Shown here: positions 48,336-57,268 of the stretch, one piece after another
Layout of the letters: each line of letters begins with the position of its first letter
Numbering within the stretch: position 1 is the first letter of the stretch
Origin: Mycobacterium basiliense
GTDB lineage: Bacteria > Actinomycetota > Actinomycetes > Mycobacteriales > Mycobacteriaceae
NCBI RefSeq assembly: GCF_900292015.1
Contig: NZ_LR130759.1
Location: forward strand, 4,278,001-4,342,000
Direction: 5' to 3'
Length of the DNA stretch: 64,000 nucleotides
The notes under the pieces: generated by a model
What the model saw: only the letters and a program-made list of their open reading frames with translations
Told to the model about the DNA's origin: nothing
The model's database searches: none
Position numbers and translations under genes: made by a program

Positions 48336-50740
48336 AGCGAAGCTCCTTTCCGGCTGAGGTCCTCGGCAAGGTCGGCAAAGACTTGCAAGGCCCGGTCGAG
48401 GTCGGGTTGTTGGTGCTCGGCGAGATAGCTGGTGCGAAAGCCGGAGCGCTCCTCCGGTACGGCGGGCGGCACGACCGGGTTCACATAGACCCCGGAACGC
48501 ATGAGGCGCAGGTAGCCGGCGTGCGCCAGCGTGGGGTTGCCCAGGATCACCGGCACGATCGGCGTGCCGTGGTATTCGGCCCGATAACCAAGCCGGGCCA
48601 TCCCGGTCGCGGCGTACTCGGCGGCGGCCAGGACGCGGGCCCGGCGCTCGGGTTCACGGCGGCTCACGTGCAGCGCAGCACGGGTGGCGGCCACCGCCGC
48701 TGGAGGCAGGCTGGCCGAGAACACGTGACCGGCCCCGTTATGTCGGATGTAATCAATGACCGCGCGGTCACCGGCAATAAAACCGCCGACCGACGCGAAG
48801 GACTTACTAAAGGTGCCCATCACCAGATCCAGCCGCGGCAAGATTCCCAAAGCCGCCGCCGCGCCGCGCCCGTCGGGACCCAACACGCCCAGGGCGTGCG
48901 ACTCGTCCACGTAGACCCGGCAGCCGTGCCGGTCAGCAAGGTCGTTGATGGTGGCGAGGTGGGCGATGGTGCCCTCCATACTGAATACCGCGTCCACGAC
49001 GATGATCCGGCGACGCCCTTCGGTGCGGCGGAGCACCTGGGCCAGGTGGTCCATGTCGTTGTGCCGATACACGGTGAAGTCGGCCCCGGACAATCTGGCG
49101 GCGTCGAACAGGCTGCGGTGGTTAAGCGCGTCTTGGATGATCAGATCCCCGGATTCGCACAGCGCGCTGATCGCTGCCAGGTTGCTCTGGTAGCCGGTGG
49201 AACACAGCACCGCCGCCGGTTTGTCCAGGAATTCGGCCAGTTCCTGCTCAAGCGATACATGCAAGTCCAAGGTGCCGTTCAGCAGCGGCGAACCCGAGCA
49301 GCCGGTGCCGTACCGACGCGTTGCCTCGGCAGAGGCGTCCACCACTTCCGGGTGCGTGGCCAGCCCCAGATACGAGTTTGTGCCGAGCAATACGATCTCC
49401 CCCAGCTCGGCCGCACGAATCGTGGACCGCTGCGGCCCGGTAAACCGAGGATAAAAACCGTAGACCCCGCCGAGTTTAAGTCCGGTGTATTTGTGTTGAC
49501 GGTCGATTTTGCGGAAGATGTCGTGGGCGGGCAACCCATCCTGGTCGAGGCGTATTCGTTCTTCCCAACGACAGAATTCTTCCGACATATCGGTGGGCAA
49601 CGCCGGCCGTTGAATATTGTGCATCATCATGCGGGCTAACGTCGCCGTATGCATCGGGTCCGTGCGATGCCGCAGGAAATAGATGGTCGGTATGACTCGG
49701 GCGCCAGGTATACGAAGTTTTGGGAAATAGTTCGTAATACCCATTTCCATTCGCCGTTTACCTCGGCCTATCGCATCCTGCAGGCTCAACGTCAGCGCGG
49801 CTCGGTAGAGATTCGCTTTCCCGTAATGTTCAAAATCGCGATCGATCCCCCACTCGAGCAGTACGTAGTTCTCGCCCGAGTCCCACACATTCAAGAAGAA
49901 CGCCACCGGTGCGCCTTGGTAGCGGAACAGCCATAGCTTGCTGCGTCCTTGCAGGTGCCGTGAACATGCCGCAAAGAACTCCGGGTTGAGGTCCTCCCGC
50001 TGGTAGTCCTTCGCGCCATTCTTGACGTTGCGCCACAGCCGCGTGAGAACCTCTGCGTGCTCGGCATATTCATCGTGCTCCTCGAGCTCGATGCCGAACC
50101 GCTCGCGGAACATAAGCGCCGAATTCAATTGGTAACGCTTCTTGGTCGATAACGTGTCGAGCGCCTCTTCCAGGCAAGACCACGTGATGTCTACGTCTAC
50201 CCGGGAAAAGCCCAACGCCGGCCGGAATCCCAAGGGGCGCAGGATGTCAAAGTAACGCTGGTAGTGTTCCGGAGCTACGTCCCTGATCATCAGGAAGTCC
50301 GATTCGTCGGCCTGCGCCACCTGGTCCATCTGCTCGGCCAGCAGGGGCAGCACCCGTTCCAAGTCGCCATCCGCCCGCAACGCAAGCGGGTTGCTCACCA
50401 TCGTGAGCAACCCGCACTCCAGGAAACGAAACGTCATGAATCCCGGAAACCACCGCTTGATCGAGGCTCGCGAGTCCGGGGTGAGCTTGCGATCGGTGGT
50501 GGCGAGGTCGAAATGAACGCCGTAGAGATTTGCTCTGCCTAGCGGCTGCCCGTCGGCCGAATCAGCCATGAAATAGTAGTGGCGTAAATCATTAATTCCC
50601 GACACCTCGACTGGGCGTAGGAATTCATAACGCAATCCGGTGGGCATTCGGCCGTCCGGCAGGTCCCAGTTTTGCGGACAAATATCCTGCAGGCTTCGGC
50701 AGACCCTCGTCAGCGCGGGCCTGTCATTGCCCGTATCCAC
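48332..50740 (-). CDS. Alpha-oxoamine synthase with N-terminal acyltransferase-like domain (BioF2-like)
   Basis: About 802 aa. Residues 1-400 are a GNAT/DUF2156-like acyltransferase domain (GINDLRHYYF, GFRPALGFSRVDVD, MEMGITNYFPKLR). Residues about 410-800 are a PLP alpha-oxoamine synthase: LGTNSYLGLATHPEV, GTGCSGSPLLNGT, VDESHALGVLG, and the PLP-lysine in GTFSKSFASVGG (K646). It decarboxylates an amino acid and condenses it with an acyl thioester, as in biotin or sphingolipid synthesis; here the acyl donor is likely the ACP. The GTG at 50740 has AGGAG just upstream; an in-frame GTG at 50761 is possible. Size and layout match bioF2 (Rv0032). First gene of the four-gene operon. Confidence 0.9.
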   Translation of the reverse strand: MDTGNDRPALTRVCRSLQDICPQNWDLPDGRMPTGLRYEFLRPVEVSGINDLRHYYFMADSADGQPLGRANLYGVHFDLATTDRKLTPDSRASIKRWFPGFMTFRFLECGLLTMVSNPLALRADGDLERVLPLLAEQMDQVAQADESDFLMIRDVAPEHYQRYFDILRPLGFRPALGFSRVDVDITWSCLEEALDTLSTKKRYQLNSALMFRERFGIELEEHDEYAEHAEVLTRLWRNVKNGAKDYQREDLNPEFFAACSRHLQGRSKLWLFRYQGAPVAFFLNVWDSGENYVLLEWGIDRDFEHYGKANLYRAALTLSLQDAIGRGKRRMEMGITNYFPKLRIPGARVIPTIYFLRHRTDPMHTATLARMMMHNIQRPALPTDMSEEFCRWEERIRLDQDGLPAHDIFRKIDRQHKYTGLKLGGVYGFYPRFTGPQRSTIRAAELGEIVLLGTNSYLGLATHPEVVDASAEATRRYGTGCSGSPLLNGTLDLHVSLEQELAEFLDKPAAVLCSTGYQSNLAAISALCESGDLIIQDALNHRSLFDAARLSGADFTVYRHNDMDHLAQVLRRTEGRRRIIVVDAVFSMEGTIAHLATINDLADRHGCRVYVDESHALGVLGPDGRGAAAALGILPRLDLVMGTFSKSFASVGGFIAGDRAVIDYIRHNGAGHVFSASLPPAAVAATRAALHVSRREPERRARVLAAAEYAATGMARLGYRAEYHGTPIVPVILGNPTLAHAGYLRLMRSGVYVNPVVPPAVPEERSGFRTSYLAEHQQPDLDRALQVFADLAEDLSRKGASL

Positions 50741-51002
50741 ATAACTCCTAGCAACTAGCACCGGTCAAATGCAGCAATGCCTGTCGGGTGGGCACCCGCG
50801 AAAAAGTAGTTCAACACCCCATACGCACCTGCCGTCACGGCAGGGACGGCCCAACATTCTCACTGCACATCGGTGACTCGCGAGGGCATTTCCTACGAAG
50901 ATGCGCCAACGCATTAGGCACTATGCACATGCTTTCGGATATTGCCTCGAGCGCGGCACACAAATGCCAATCCGTGAAGTCGCCGTCGCTTAAGGTGAAG
51001 CC

Positions 51003-51809
51003 ATGTTGAGCTACGGGACCGATCCGCAGAATACTGTGGCCGGGCTTACCGTCGCGTTCGCCGACGGTGTGTTGTCGTTGACCCTGGATCGCCCCGACAG
51101 TCTCAACTCGCTGACGACGCCCATCCTGATAGGCATCGCCGACACGCTAGAGACGGTCGCCGACAACAAAAACGTCAGGCTGGTGCGGTTGCGCGGAGCG
51201 GGCCACGCCTTCACTTCGGGTGTGGCCATCTCCGTGGACGATTTCTGGGGCACCGGGGCGGCCACCGAGGTCGTCGAGGCGGCTCGCCGAGTGGTGCGGA
51301 CGATCGCCACCACGCCGTGCCCGGTCGTCGCGGTGGTGCGCGGACCGGCGGTCGGTGTCGGCGTTTCCCTGGCTCTCGCATGTGATCTCGTATTGGCTGC
51401 TGAGGACGCGTTTTTCATGCTTGCTCACACGAAAATCGGTCTGATGCCCGACGGGGGCGCGTCGGCGTTGATCGCCGCCGCCATCGGCCGGATGCGGGCA
51501 ATGCGGATGGCACTTTTACCCGAACGGTTGCCGGCCGCTGACGCGCTGGCATGGGGCCTGATCAGCGCCGTCTACCAGGCCGAGGACTTCGAGGCCGAGG
51601 TGGATAAGGTGATCAGCCGGTTGCTCGCGGGCCCGCCGCTGGCATTCAACAAGACCAAGGTGGCGATCAATGCGGCCACGCTCACCGAATTGGACTCCGC
51701 GTTCATGCGCGAGTCACACGGGCAAAAGGTGCTGCTGCAGTCGAACGACTTCGCCGAAGGTGCCGCGGCATTCCACCAGCGCCGGACCCCCGCCTTCACC
51801 GGCTCGTGA
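51003..51809 (+). CDS. echA10: Enoyl-CoA hydratase/isomerase family protein EchA10
   Basis: A 268-aa crotonase-fold protein like Rv1142c. The oxyanion-hole region is RGAGHAFTSG and GPAVGVGVSL. The two catalytic Glu of hydratases are missing: the GGGxEL position reads GVGVSL and the PE position reads TK, followed by IGLMPDGG. An Asp in the PDGG motif serves as base in PaaG-type isomerases, so an isomerase role is more likely than hydration. TAAGGT lies 6 nt before the ATG, indicating a leaderless mRNA. Followed by its paralogue echA11. Confidence 0.9.
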   Translation: MLSYGTDPQNTVAGLTVAFADGVLSLTLDRPDSLNSLTTPILIGIADTLETVADNKNVRLVRLRGAGHAFTSGVAISVDDFWGTGAATEVVEAARRVVRTIATTPCPVVAVVRGPAVGVGVSLALACDLVLAAEDAFFMLAHTKIGLMPDGGASALIAAAIGRMRAMRMALLPERLPAADALAWGLISAVYQAEDFEAEVDKVISRLLAGPPLAFNKTKVAINAATLTELDSAFMRESHGQKVLLQSNDFAEGAAAFHQRRTPAFTGS

Positions 51810-51873
51810 ACGCCGCAGCCCGCTAGTCCGCCGTTGAGGGAGACCCGGTGCTGGGTCACCTAGGGTGGGGCCC

Positions 51874-52680
51874 ATGCCAGATAGCGGAATCGACACACTG
51901 GCGCCGGTGGCCGGGCTAGAGGTGAGCTTGGCCGACGGTGTGCTATCGGTCATCCTCGACCGCCCCAAAAGCCTGAACTCGCTGACGACGGCGATGCTGG
52001 CCGGCATCGCGGACGCCATGGAGCGGGCGGCCACCGATCCGCGAGTCCGCGTGGTGCGGCTGGGTGGGAAAGGCCGCGGCTTCAGTTCCGGAGCGGGTAT
52101 GAGTGCCGAGGATGCTGGCCGCGACAAATCGCGTACCGCGACCATCACCGAGATCAACCGGGCGGTGCGGGCAATTACCGTGCTGCCCCACCCCGTTGTC
52201 GCTGTCGTGCAGGGACCGGCCGCCGGCGTCGGCGTTTCGCTGGCGTTGGCGTGCGACCTGGTATTGGCTTCCGACACAGCATTTTTCATGCTCGCGTTCA
52301 CCAAGATCGGGTTGATGCCGGATGGGGGTGCGTCGGCCCTGGTTGCGGCCGCGATCGGCCGCATCCGAGCCATGCACATGGCGCTGTTGCCGGAGCGGCT
52401 GCCGGCGGCCGACGCGCTGTCCTACGGACTGGTCAGCGCGGTATTTTCGGCCGAAGACTTCGACAGCGAGGTGGACCGGGTGATCGCCAGATTGCTGGCC
52501 GGCCCGGCCGTGGCATTCAGCAGGACCAAGAACGCGATCAACGCGGCCACCCTGACCGAATTGGAGCGCACCCTCGAACGGGAATTCGAGGGCCAGACAT
52601 TCCTGCTGGGATCGCACGACTTCGCCGAGGGGGCAAGGGCATTCCAGCAGCGCCGCCTGCCGACCTTCACCGACTCCTAA
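51874..52680 (+). CDS. echA11: Enoyl-CoA hydratase/isomerase family protein EchA11
   Basis: A 268-aa paralogue of echA10, similar along its whole length. The same catalytic changes are present (GVGVSL; KIGLMPDGG), so an isomerase-type reaction is likely. The ATG at 51874 (MPDSGI) was chosen over the GTG at 51865; TAGGGT lies 7 nt before it, so both paralogues appear to have leaderless promoters even though they are 64 nt apart. Matches Rv1141c. Confidence 0.9.
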   Translation: MPDSGIDTLAPVAGLEVSLADGVLSVILDRPKSLNSLTTAMLAGIADAMERAATDPRVRVVRLGGKGRGFSSGAGMSAEDAGRDKSRTATITEINRAVRAITVLPHPVVAVVQGPAAGVGVSLALACDLVLASDTAFFMLAFTKIGLMPDGGASALVAAAIGRIRAMHMALLPERLPAADALSYGLVSAVFSAEDFDSEVDRVIARLLAGPAVAFSRTKNAINAATLTELERTLEREFEGQTFLLGSHDFAEGARAFQQRRLPTFTDS

Positions 52681-52777
52681 CCGCTGATTGCCGGGCGCGG
52701 CGGCCGGCCGCGGCAATCCGTTCTTGAGTCGGACGCGAATAACGGGGTAGACAGAAGCGGAGACCCACGGAGATGAA

Positions 52778-54160
52778 ATGTCGGCTGGACAGGTTAGCTG
52801 CTTAGTCACCGGAGCCACCGGCTACATCGGTGCGCGGCTGGTGCCGAGATTGCTCGACGCGGGGCATCGCGTTCGAGCACTGGCTCGCAACCCACTCAAG
52901 CTGGCCGACGTACCGTGGCGCGCGGATGCCGAGGTGACGCACGGTGACCTGGGTGACGTCGAATCACTGATCGCCGCGTTTGCCGGCATAGACGTCGTCT
53001 ACTACCTGGTGCATTCAATGGGCAGCGCGAAGAATTTTGTCGCCGAGGAAACGCGCGCCGTGCATAACGTCGTGACCGCCGCGCGCCGCACCGGCGTGCG
53101 CCGAGTGGTTTATCTCAGCGGCCTACATCCGGAAAACAGCAGACTCTCTCCGCACCTCGAATCACGCCGCGCCGTGGGCAACGTCCTGATCGAATCCGGT
53201 ATCGAGACGGTCGTACTGCAGGCCGGCGTGGTGGTGGGATCGGGATCGGCCTCCTTCGAAATGATCAGGCACCTCACCGACCGATTGCCGGTGATGACCA
53301 CGCCCAAGTGGGTGCACAACCGCATTCAGCCGATCGCCGTCCGAGATGTGCTGTATTACCTGGTCGCGGCCGCCACGGCCGACCTACCCCGAACCGCCTC
53401 GTCACGAGCGTGGGACGTCGGGGGCCCCGACGTGCTGGAGTACGGCGACATGATGCGGGTATATGCCGAGGTCGCCGGGCTGCACAGGCGCTATTTGATC
53501 GTGCTTCCGTTCTTGACGCCGACGATTGCCAGCCTATGGGTGGGCACGGTGACTCCGATCCCCCCGGGGCTGGCGCGACCACTGATCGAATCGCTGGAAT
53601 GTGACGCGGTGATGCGTAACTGGGACATCGACACCATCATCGAGCCACCGCCGGGCGGCTTGACCAGCTATCGCCGCGCGGTCGCACTGGCACTCAACCG
53701 CGCAGCGCAGGGCTTTCCCGACGCGACGTGGGACTCGCTGCGCTCGGAGCCCGCCGAGCCGCTGCCCAGCGATCCGGACTGGGCCGGTGAGATCGTCTAC
53801 ACCGATGTCCGCACCGCAGCGACCAGCGCGGCGGCCGAGAACGTCTGGAATGCGGCCGAACGCCTCGCCAACGGCAATCGCTGGTATTCAATCGTGCTCG
53901 CGCGGCGTCGCGGGCAACGCTGGAGCGTGGCCGAGCGCACGCCAACCACGCTGCGCCTACGCGCCGACCGGCGATTGCCCGGGCCGGCGTGGCTCGAGCT
54001 CGCGGTCACCCCACACGAGACAACACCCAGCACCTATATGCAACGGGCAATGTTCTTTCCCCGCGGGGTCCCGGGCCGGTTGTATTGGCTGATGTTGCGG
54101 CCCCTCTACATTGCCGCGTTGCGCGCGCTTCGACGAGACATCGTCGCCGCGGCCGGATAG
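52778..54160 (+). CDS. Atypical SDR (NAD(P)-binding epimerase-like) with DUF2867 domain
   Basis: A 460-aa protein. Residues 1-290 are an atypical Rossmann-fold reductase (GATGYIGARLVPRLL, VYYLVHSMG). Residues about 330-455 are DUF2867, a START-like domain (WNAAERLANGNRWYS, RLYWLMLRPLYIAALRAL). This fusion is common in actinobacteria; relatives act on lipids or isoprenoids, but no substrate is proven. GGAG precedes the ATG. It converges with a CPBP gene and a related SDR on the other strand. Confidence 0.85.
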   Translation: MSAGQVSCLVTGATGYIGARLVPRLLDAGHRVRALARNPLKLADVPWRADAEVTHGDLGDVESLIAAFAGIDVVYYLVHSMGSAKNFVAEETRAVHNVVTAARRTGVRRVVYLSGLHPENSRLSPHLESRRAVGNVLIESGIETVVLQAGVVVGSGSASFEMIRHLTDRLPVMTTPKWVHNRIQPIAVRDVLYYLVAAATADLPRTASSRAWDVGGPDVLEYGDMMRVYAEVAGLHRRYLIVLPFLTPTIASLWVGTVTPIPPGLARPLIESLECDAVMRNWDIDTIIEPPPGGLTSYRRAVALALNRAAQGFPDATWDSLRSEPAEPLPSDPDWAGEIVYTDVRTAATSAAAENVWNAAERLANGNRWYSIVLARRRGQRWSVAERTPTTLRLRADRRLPGPAWLELAVTPHETTPSTYMQRAMFFPRGVPGRLYWLMLRPLYIAALRALRRDIVAAAG

Positions 54161-54171
54161 CGGGCGCGCGC

Positions 54172-54891
54172 TCAGACGCCGAACAACGGCGGCAGCGCGA
54201 GCACCATGATCAAGCCCCACACCATGTGAGTCAGGATGGGCGCCAGCACCCCGCCGGTGGAACGCCGCTCCCAGGCACACACGGTGCCCAGGATGATTGC
54301 GGCAAAGCCGAGCATTGGGTTGGCGCTGGCCATGATGGCCCCGGCGTACACCAGGGTCGAGAGGACCACCGGATAATGGCGTCCCAGCGCGGTGTACAGC
54401 GCCCCGCGAAAGAACATCTCTTCGGCCAGTCCGTTGATCAACGTGATCACCACGACCAACACCCACGATCCGTGACTGGCGAACTGCAGCACGCGGACGA
54501 TCAGCGCGGCAACGCCCGGAAGTTCTCTGGCCGCCAATCCGCCCAGCACGAAGATCCCGCCCAGCGCCAAGCCGATCGTTGTCCCGGTGATGACCGGACG
54601 CTGGTTGCGCCCGCGCCAACGAATGCCGCCCAAATGTAGCGGGCCGGACGCGAGCGCCCCGATGGCCCAAATGGCGGCCAGCGCCAGCGTCAACCAGTAG
54701 AAGGTGGACTCGCCGGGTCGGCGGCTCATGGACAGTCCCATCACCACCGCGCCGATCGCGATGACGACCCCAACCACGATGCGACGCCGCAGCACCACCG
54801 ACGGCGCCTCATGGTGTGGGACAGCGACATTGGTGATCGCCCGGCGAATGTCGCCGATTGCGTTGGGATGGGAAGCGGTGGACTGGCTCAT
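54172..54891 (-). CDS. CPBP-family intramembrane metalloprotease-like protein
   Basis: A 239-aa membrane protein with about seven helices. The CPBP motif EEMFFRGALY is present, together with a later His in a helix (ILTHMVWGLI). The family includes CAAX-processing and bacteriocin-immunity proteases. The ATG at 54889-54891 overlaps the stop of the upstream SDR gene (ATGA), so they form an operon. Substrate unknown. The longer frame upstream overlaps the SDR and is not coding. Confidence 0.85.
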   Translation of the reverse strand: MSQSTASHPNAIGDIRRAITNVAVPHHEAPSVVLRRRIVVGVVIAIGAVVMGLSMSRRPGESTFYWLTLALAAIWAIGALASGPLHLGGIRWRGRNQRPVITGTTIGLALGGIFVLGGLAARELPGVAALIVRVLQFASHGSWVLVVVITLINGLAEEMFFRGALYTALGRHYPVVLSTLVYAGAIMASANPMLGFAAIILGTVCAWERRSTGGVLAPILTHMVWGLIMVLALPPLFGV

Positions 54892-56036
54892 GCGGGGAGA
54901 ACCTTCGGGGTCAGAGTGATCAGGATGTCGAGACCGGTTCGCAGGGCTCCGGCCACCGGGCCCGGGACGGTATTGACCAGCCCCAGGGCGGACCGCGCGA
55001 CGGGTGGCAGCACCGGACGCGCCAGCCGGCGGATACGCAGCCAGTCGCCACCGGCCCAGGACGGGTCGGTGTCGGCGAGCTGATGAGGATCGGTCAACGC
55101 ATTGACCGGCAATGGCGGCCGCGTCGATTGCCCGGCCAAGGCCAGACCCATCGCGTCCTCGACACCCAGCAGGCCGCCGGGCGGAGCAGGGACCGTGTCG
55201 CGCAGGCCGGAGGCCGATGCCCGCATCGGGTGATCCAACGATTCCACCAGGTCTGCGGCCAGGCCCGGCGGCACGGGTAGCGCCACCGCGGTGATCCGCG
55301 ACGCTATCGCGGTGTCGAACCGGCCGACCGGCACGGCCGCGCGCCACCGACCCGAAACACGCGCGTACGTCTTGAGTAACCGACGATAGGACGTGGTGTC
55401 CGGGCCGCAAATGTCATAGGCGCCAGCGGGTACCTGGTTCGGATCGGCAGCCGCCACCAGGTAGTGCAACACGTCCCGGATAGAGATTGGGTCGATCGGG
55501 TTGTACATCCAGTTCGGCATCGGCAGGAGCGGAAACCGGTCGCCGACGTAGCGCAGCATCTCGAATGAGGTGGAACCGGCGCCGATGATCATCGCCGCAC
55601 CCAGCCATACCAGCTCGGGCCCGTCCTCGACGGTCAGCGCCACGGCGACCTCGGCCCGACTGGACAGATGCTCAGAGAGCGCTTCGGCCTCCGGCACAAA
55701 GCCGCCCAGGTAGACGATGCGCGGCACACCGGTGTTCCTGGCGGCCAGCGCGACGTTGGCGGCCGCGGCCTTGTCGGCGGCCCGAAAACCTGGTTCACCG
55801 ATCCCGTGAACCAGGTAGTACACCACGTCGACGCGCCCGACGCGGGCCATCGCCGCCCGCACGGACGAGCCGTCCGCGGCATCGAGCGTTAACGGCGTGA
55901 CATCGTCGAACCAGCCCATACGCTTGAGCCGGGCCGGGTTTCGGGTGCTGGCCAGCACCTCGTGGCCGGCCGTGAGCAACGCCGTGACCAGGCGGGATCC
56001 GACATAGCCGGTGGCGCCGGTCACCAGAATCCGCAT
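54888..56036 (-). CDS. Atypical SDR / NAD(P)H-binding epimerase-like protein
   Basis: A 382-aa protein with GATGYVGSRLVTALL at the N-terminus and VVYYLVHGIGE, closely related in its first 250 residues to the SDR at 52778 but without the DUF2867 domain; the tail is helical with a hydrophobic end (LDILITLTPKVLPA). The ATG at 56036 was chosen over TTG at 56045: TAGGTT lies 7 nt before it, indicating a leaderless mRNA. Co-transcribed with the CPBP gene. Divergent from the type III PKS. Confidence 0.85.
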   Translation of the reverse strand: MRILVTGATGYVGSRLVTALLTAGHEVLASTRNPARLKRMGWFDDVTPLTLDAADGSSVRAAMARVGRVDVVYYLVHGIGEPGFRAADKAAAANVALAARNTGVPRIVYLGGFVPEAEALSEHLSSRAEVAVALTVEDGPELVWLGAAMIIGAGSTSFEMLRYVGDRFPLLPMPNWMYNPIDPISIRDVLHYLVAAADPNQVPAGAYDICGPDTTSYRRLLKTYARVSGRWRAAVPVGRFDTAIASRITAVALPVPPGLAADLVESLDHPMRASASGLRDTVPAPPGGLLGVEDAMGLALAGQSTRPPLPVNALTDPHQLADTDPSWAGGDWLRIRRLARPVLPPVARSALGLVNTVPGPVAGALRTGLDILITLTPKVLPA

Positions 56037-56134
56037 GATTTCCAACCTAGCCTCATGGCGTCCGCTGGTGGACTGCGACGGTCAACAATCCCACCCGATC
56101 TGAACCCAACCGGCGACGGCACCGTGACTCCAAC

Positions 56135-57268
56135 ATGAACACATTTACAGGGGGCAAAGCAGCATGCCTCGGTCTGCCGACACCGATACCGGCCCGCCAA
56201 TCGACACCAGGAAATCCGAGCGTGGCGGGAATCGCCGTGGAATTCCCGCCCCATCGGTATACCCAGGCGCAGGCCATCGGAGCGCTCACCGATTTTGCCG
56301 GTCCGGAGTTCAGGCGGTTCGCTCTCCGCAGCGGCGTCGAGGCCCGCCACACCGCATTGCCACTGGCACGCTATGCCGCACTCAGCGGCTTCACCGAGGC
56401 CAATGACGCCTTCGTCGATGTTGCCCTGGACCTGGGCGAGCGGGCGCTGATGGCGGCCCTGGATGACGCCAAGGTCAAGCCGTCGGATGTCGATGTCATC
56501 TTTTCCACGACCGTCACTGGGGCCGCGGTGCCCACCCTGGAGGCGCGCCTGGCCAGCCGGGTTGGCCTGCGCCAAGACGTCAAGCGCATACCGTTGTTCG
56601 GCCTGGGTTGTGTGGCCGGCGCCGCCGGGGTGGCCAGAATGCACGACTACCTGCGCGCATTTCCCAACCAGGTGGCTGCCCTGCTGGCGGTCGAACTGTG
56701 CTCGCTGACCATTCAGCGTCAAGACACTTCGGTGGCCAACCTGGTGGCGGCCAGCCTCTTCGGTGACGCGGCCGGGGCGGTGATAACCAAGGGAGCGGCC
56801 GCAACCACTGCTCCTGGACGGTCAACCGGGCGCCCCGGTCCCAGAGTGTTAGCAACACGAAGCCGGTTGTATCCCGAAACCGAACATGTGATGGGCTGGC
56901 GGATTGGCAGCAACGGGTTCCAAATCGTCTTATCCGTTGACGTCGCTACCGTCACCGAGAAATACCTGGGCGACGATGTCCGCGCGTTCCTGACCGATCA
57001 TGGGTTGACCCTCAACGACGTCACGACTTGGGTCTGCCACCCCGGCGGGCCCCGGGTGATCGAAGCGGTCGAAGGTGTCTTGGACCTGCCCCCGGACGCC
57101 CTGGACGCGACGCGAGACTCGCTGCGGGACAACGGTAATCTCTCTTCGGTATCGGTCCTTGACGTGTTGCGGGCCAACATGGCCGATCCGCCACCGCCGG
57201 GTTCGTTCGGTCTGATGATTGCGATGGGACCGGGGTTCTGCTCTGAACTAGTGTTGCTTACGTGGTAG
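56135..57268 (+). CDS. Type III polyketide synthase
   Basis: A 377-aa chalcone-synthase-fold enzyme. The Cys-His-Asn triad is C159 (FGLGCVAGA), H302 (CHPGGPR) and N335 (DNGNLSS). Bacterial relatives make alkylresorcinols, alkylpyrones or naphthol-type products from long acyl-CoA starters and malonyl-CoA. The next two genes, an isoprenylcysteine-type methyltransferase and a flavoprotein, overlap in frame, giving the same gene set as the srsA-srsB-srsC phenolic-lipid operon of Streptomyces griseus. In H37Rv the two tailoring genes (Rv1139c, Rv1138c) stand without a PKS as I recall. Confidence 0.92.
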   Translation: MNTFTGGKAACLGLPTPIPARQSTPGNPSVAGIAVEFPPHRYTQAQAIGALTDFAGPEFRRFALRSGVEARHTALPLARYAALSGFTEANDAFVDVALDLGERALMAALDDAKVKPSDVDVIFSTTVTGAAVPTLEARLASRVGLRQDVKRIPLFGLGCVAGAAGVARMHDYLRAFPNQVAALLAVELCSLTIQRQDTSVANLVAASLFGDAAGAVITKGAAATTAPGRSTGRPGPRVLATRSRLYPETEHVMGWRIGSNGFQIVLSVDVATVTEKYLGDDVRAFLTDHGLTLNDVTTWVCHPGGPRVIEAVEGVLDLPPDALDATRDSLRDNGNLSSVSVLDVLRANMADPPPPGSFGLMIAMGPGFCSELVLLTW

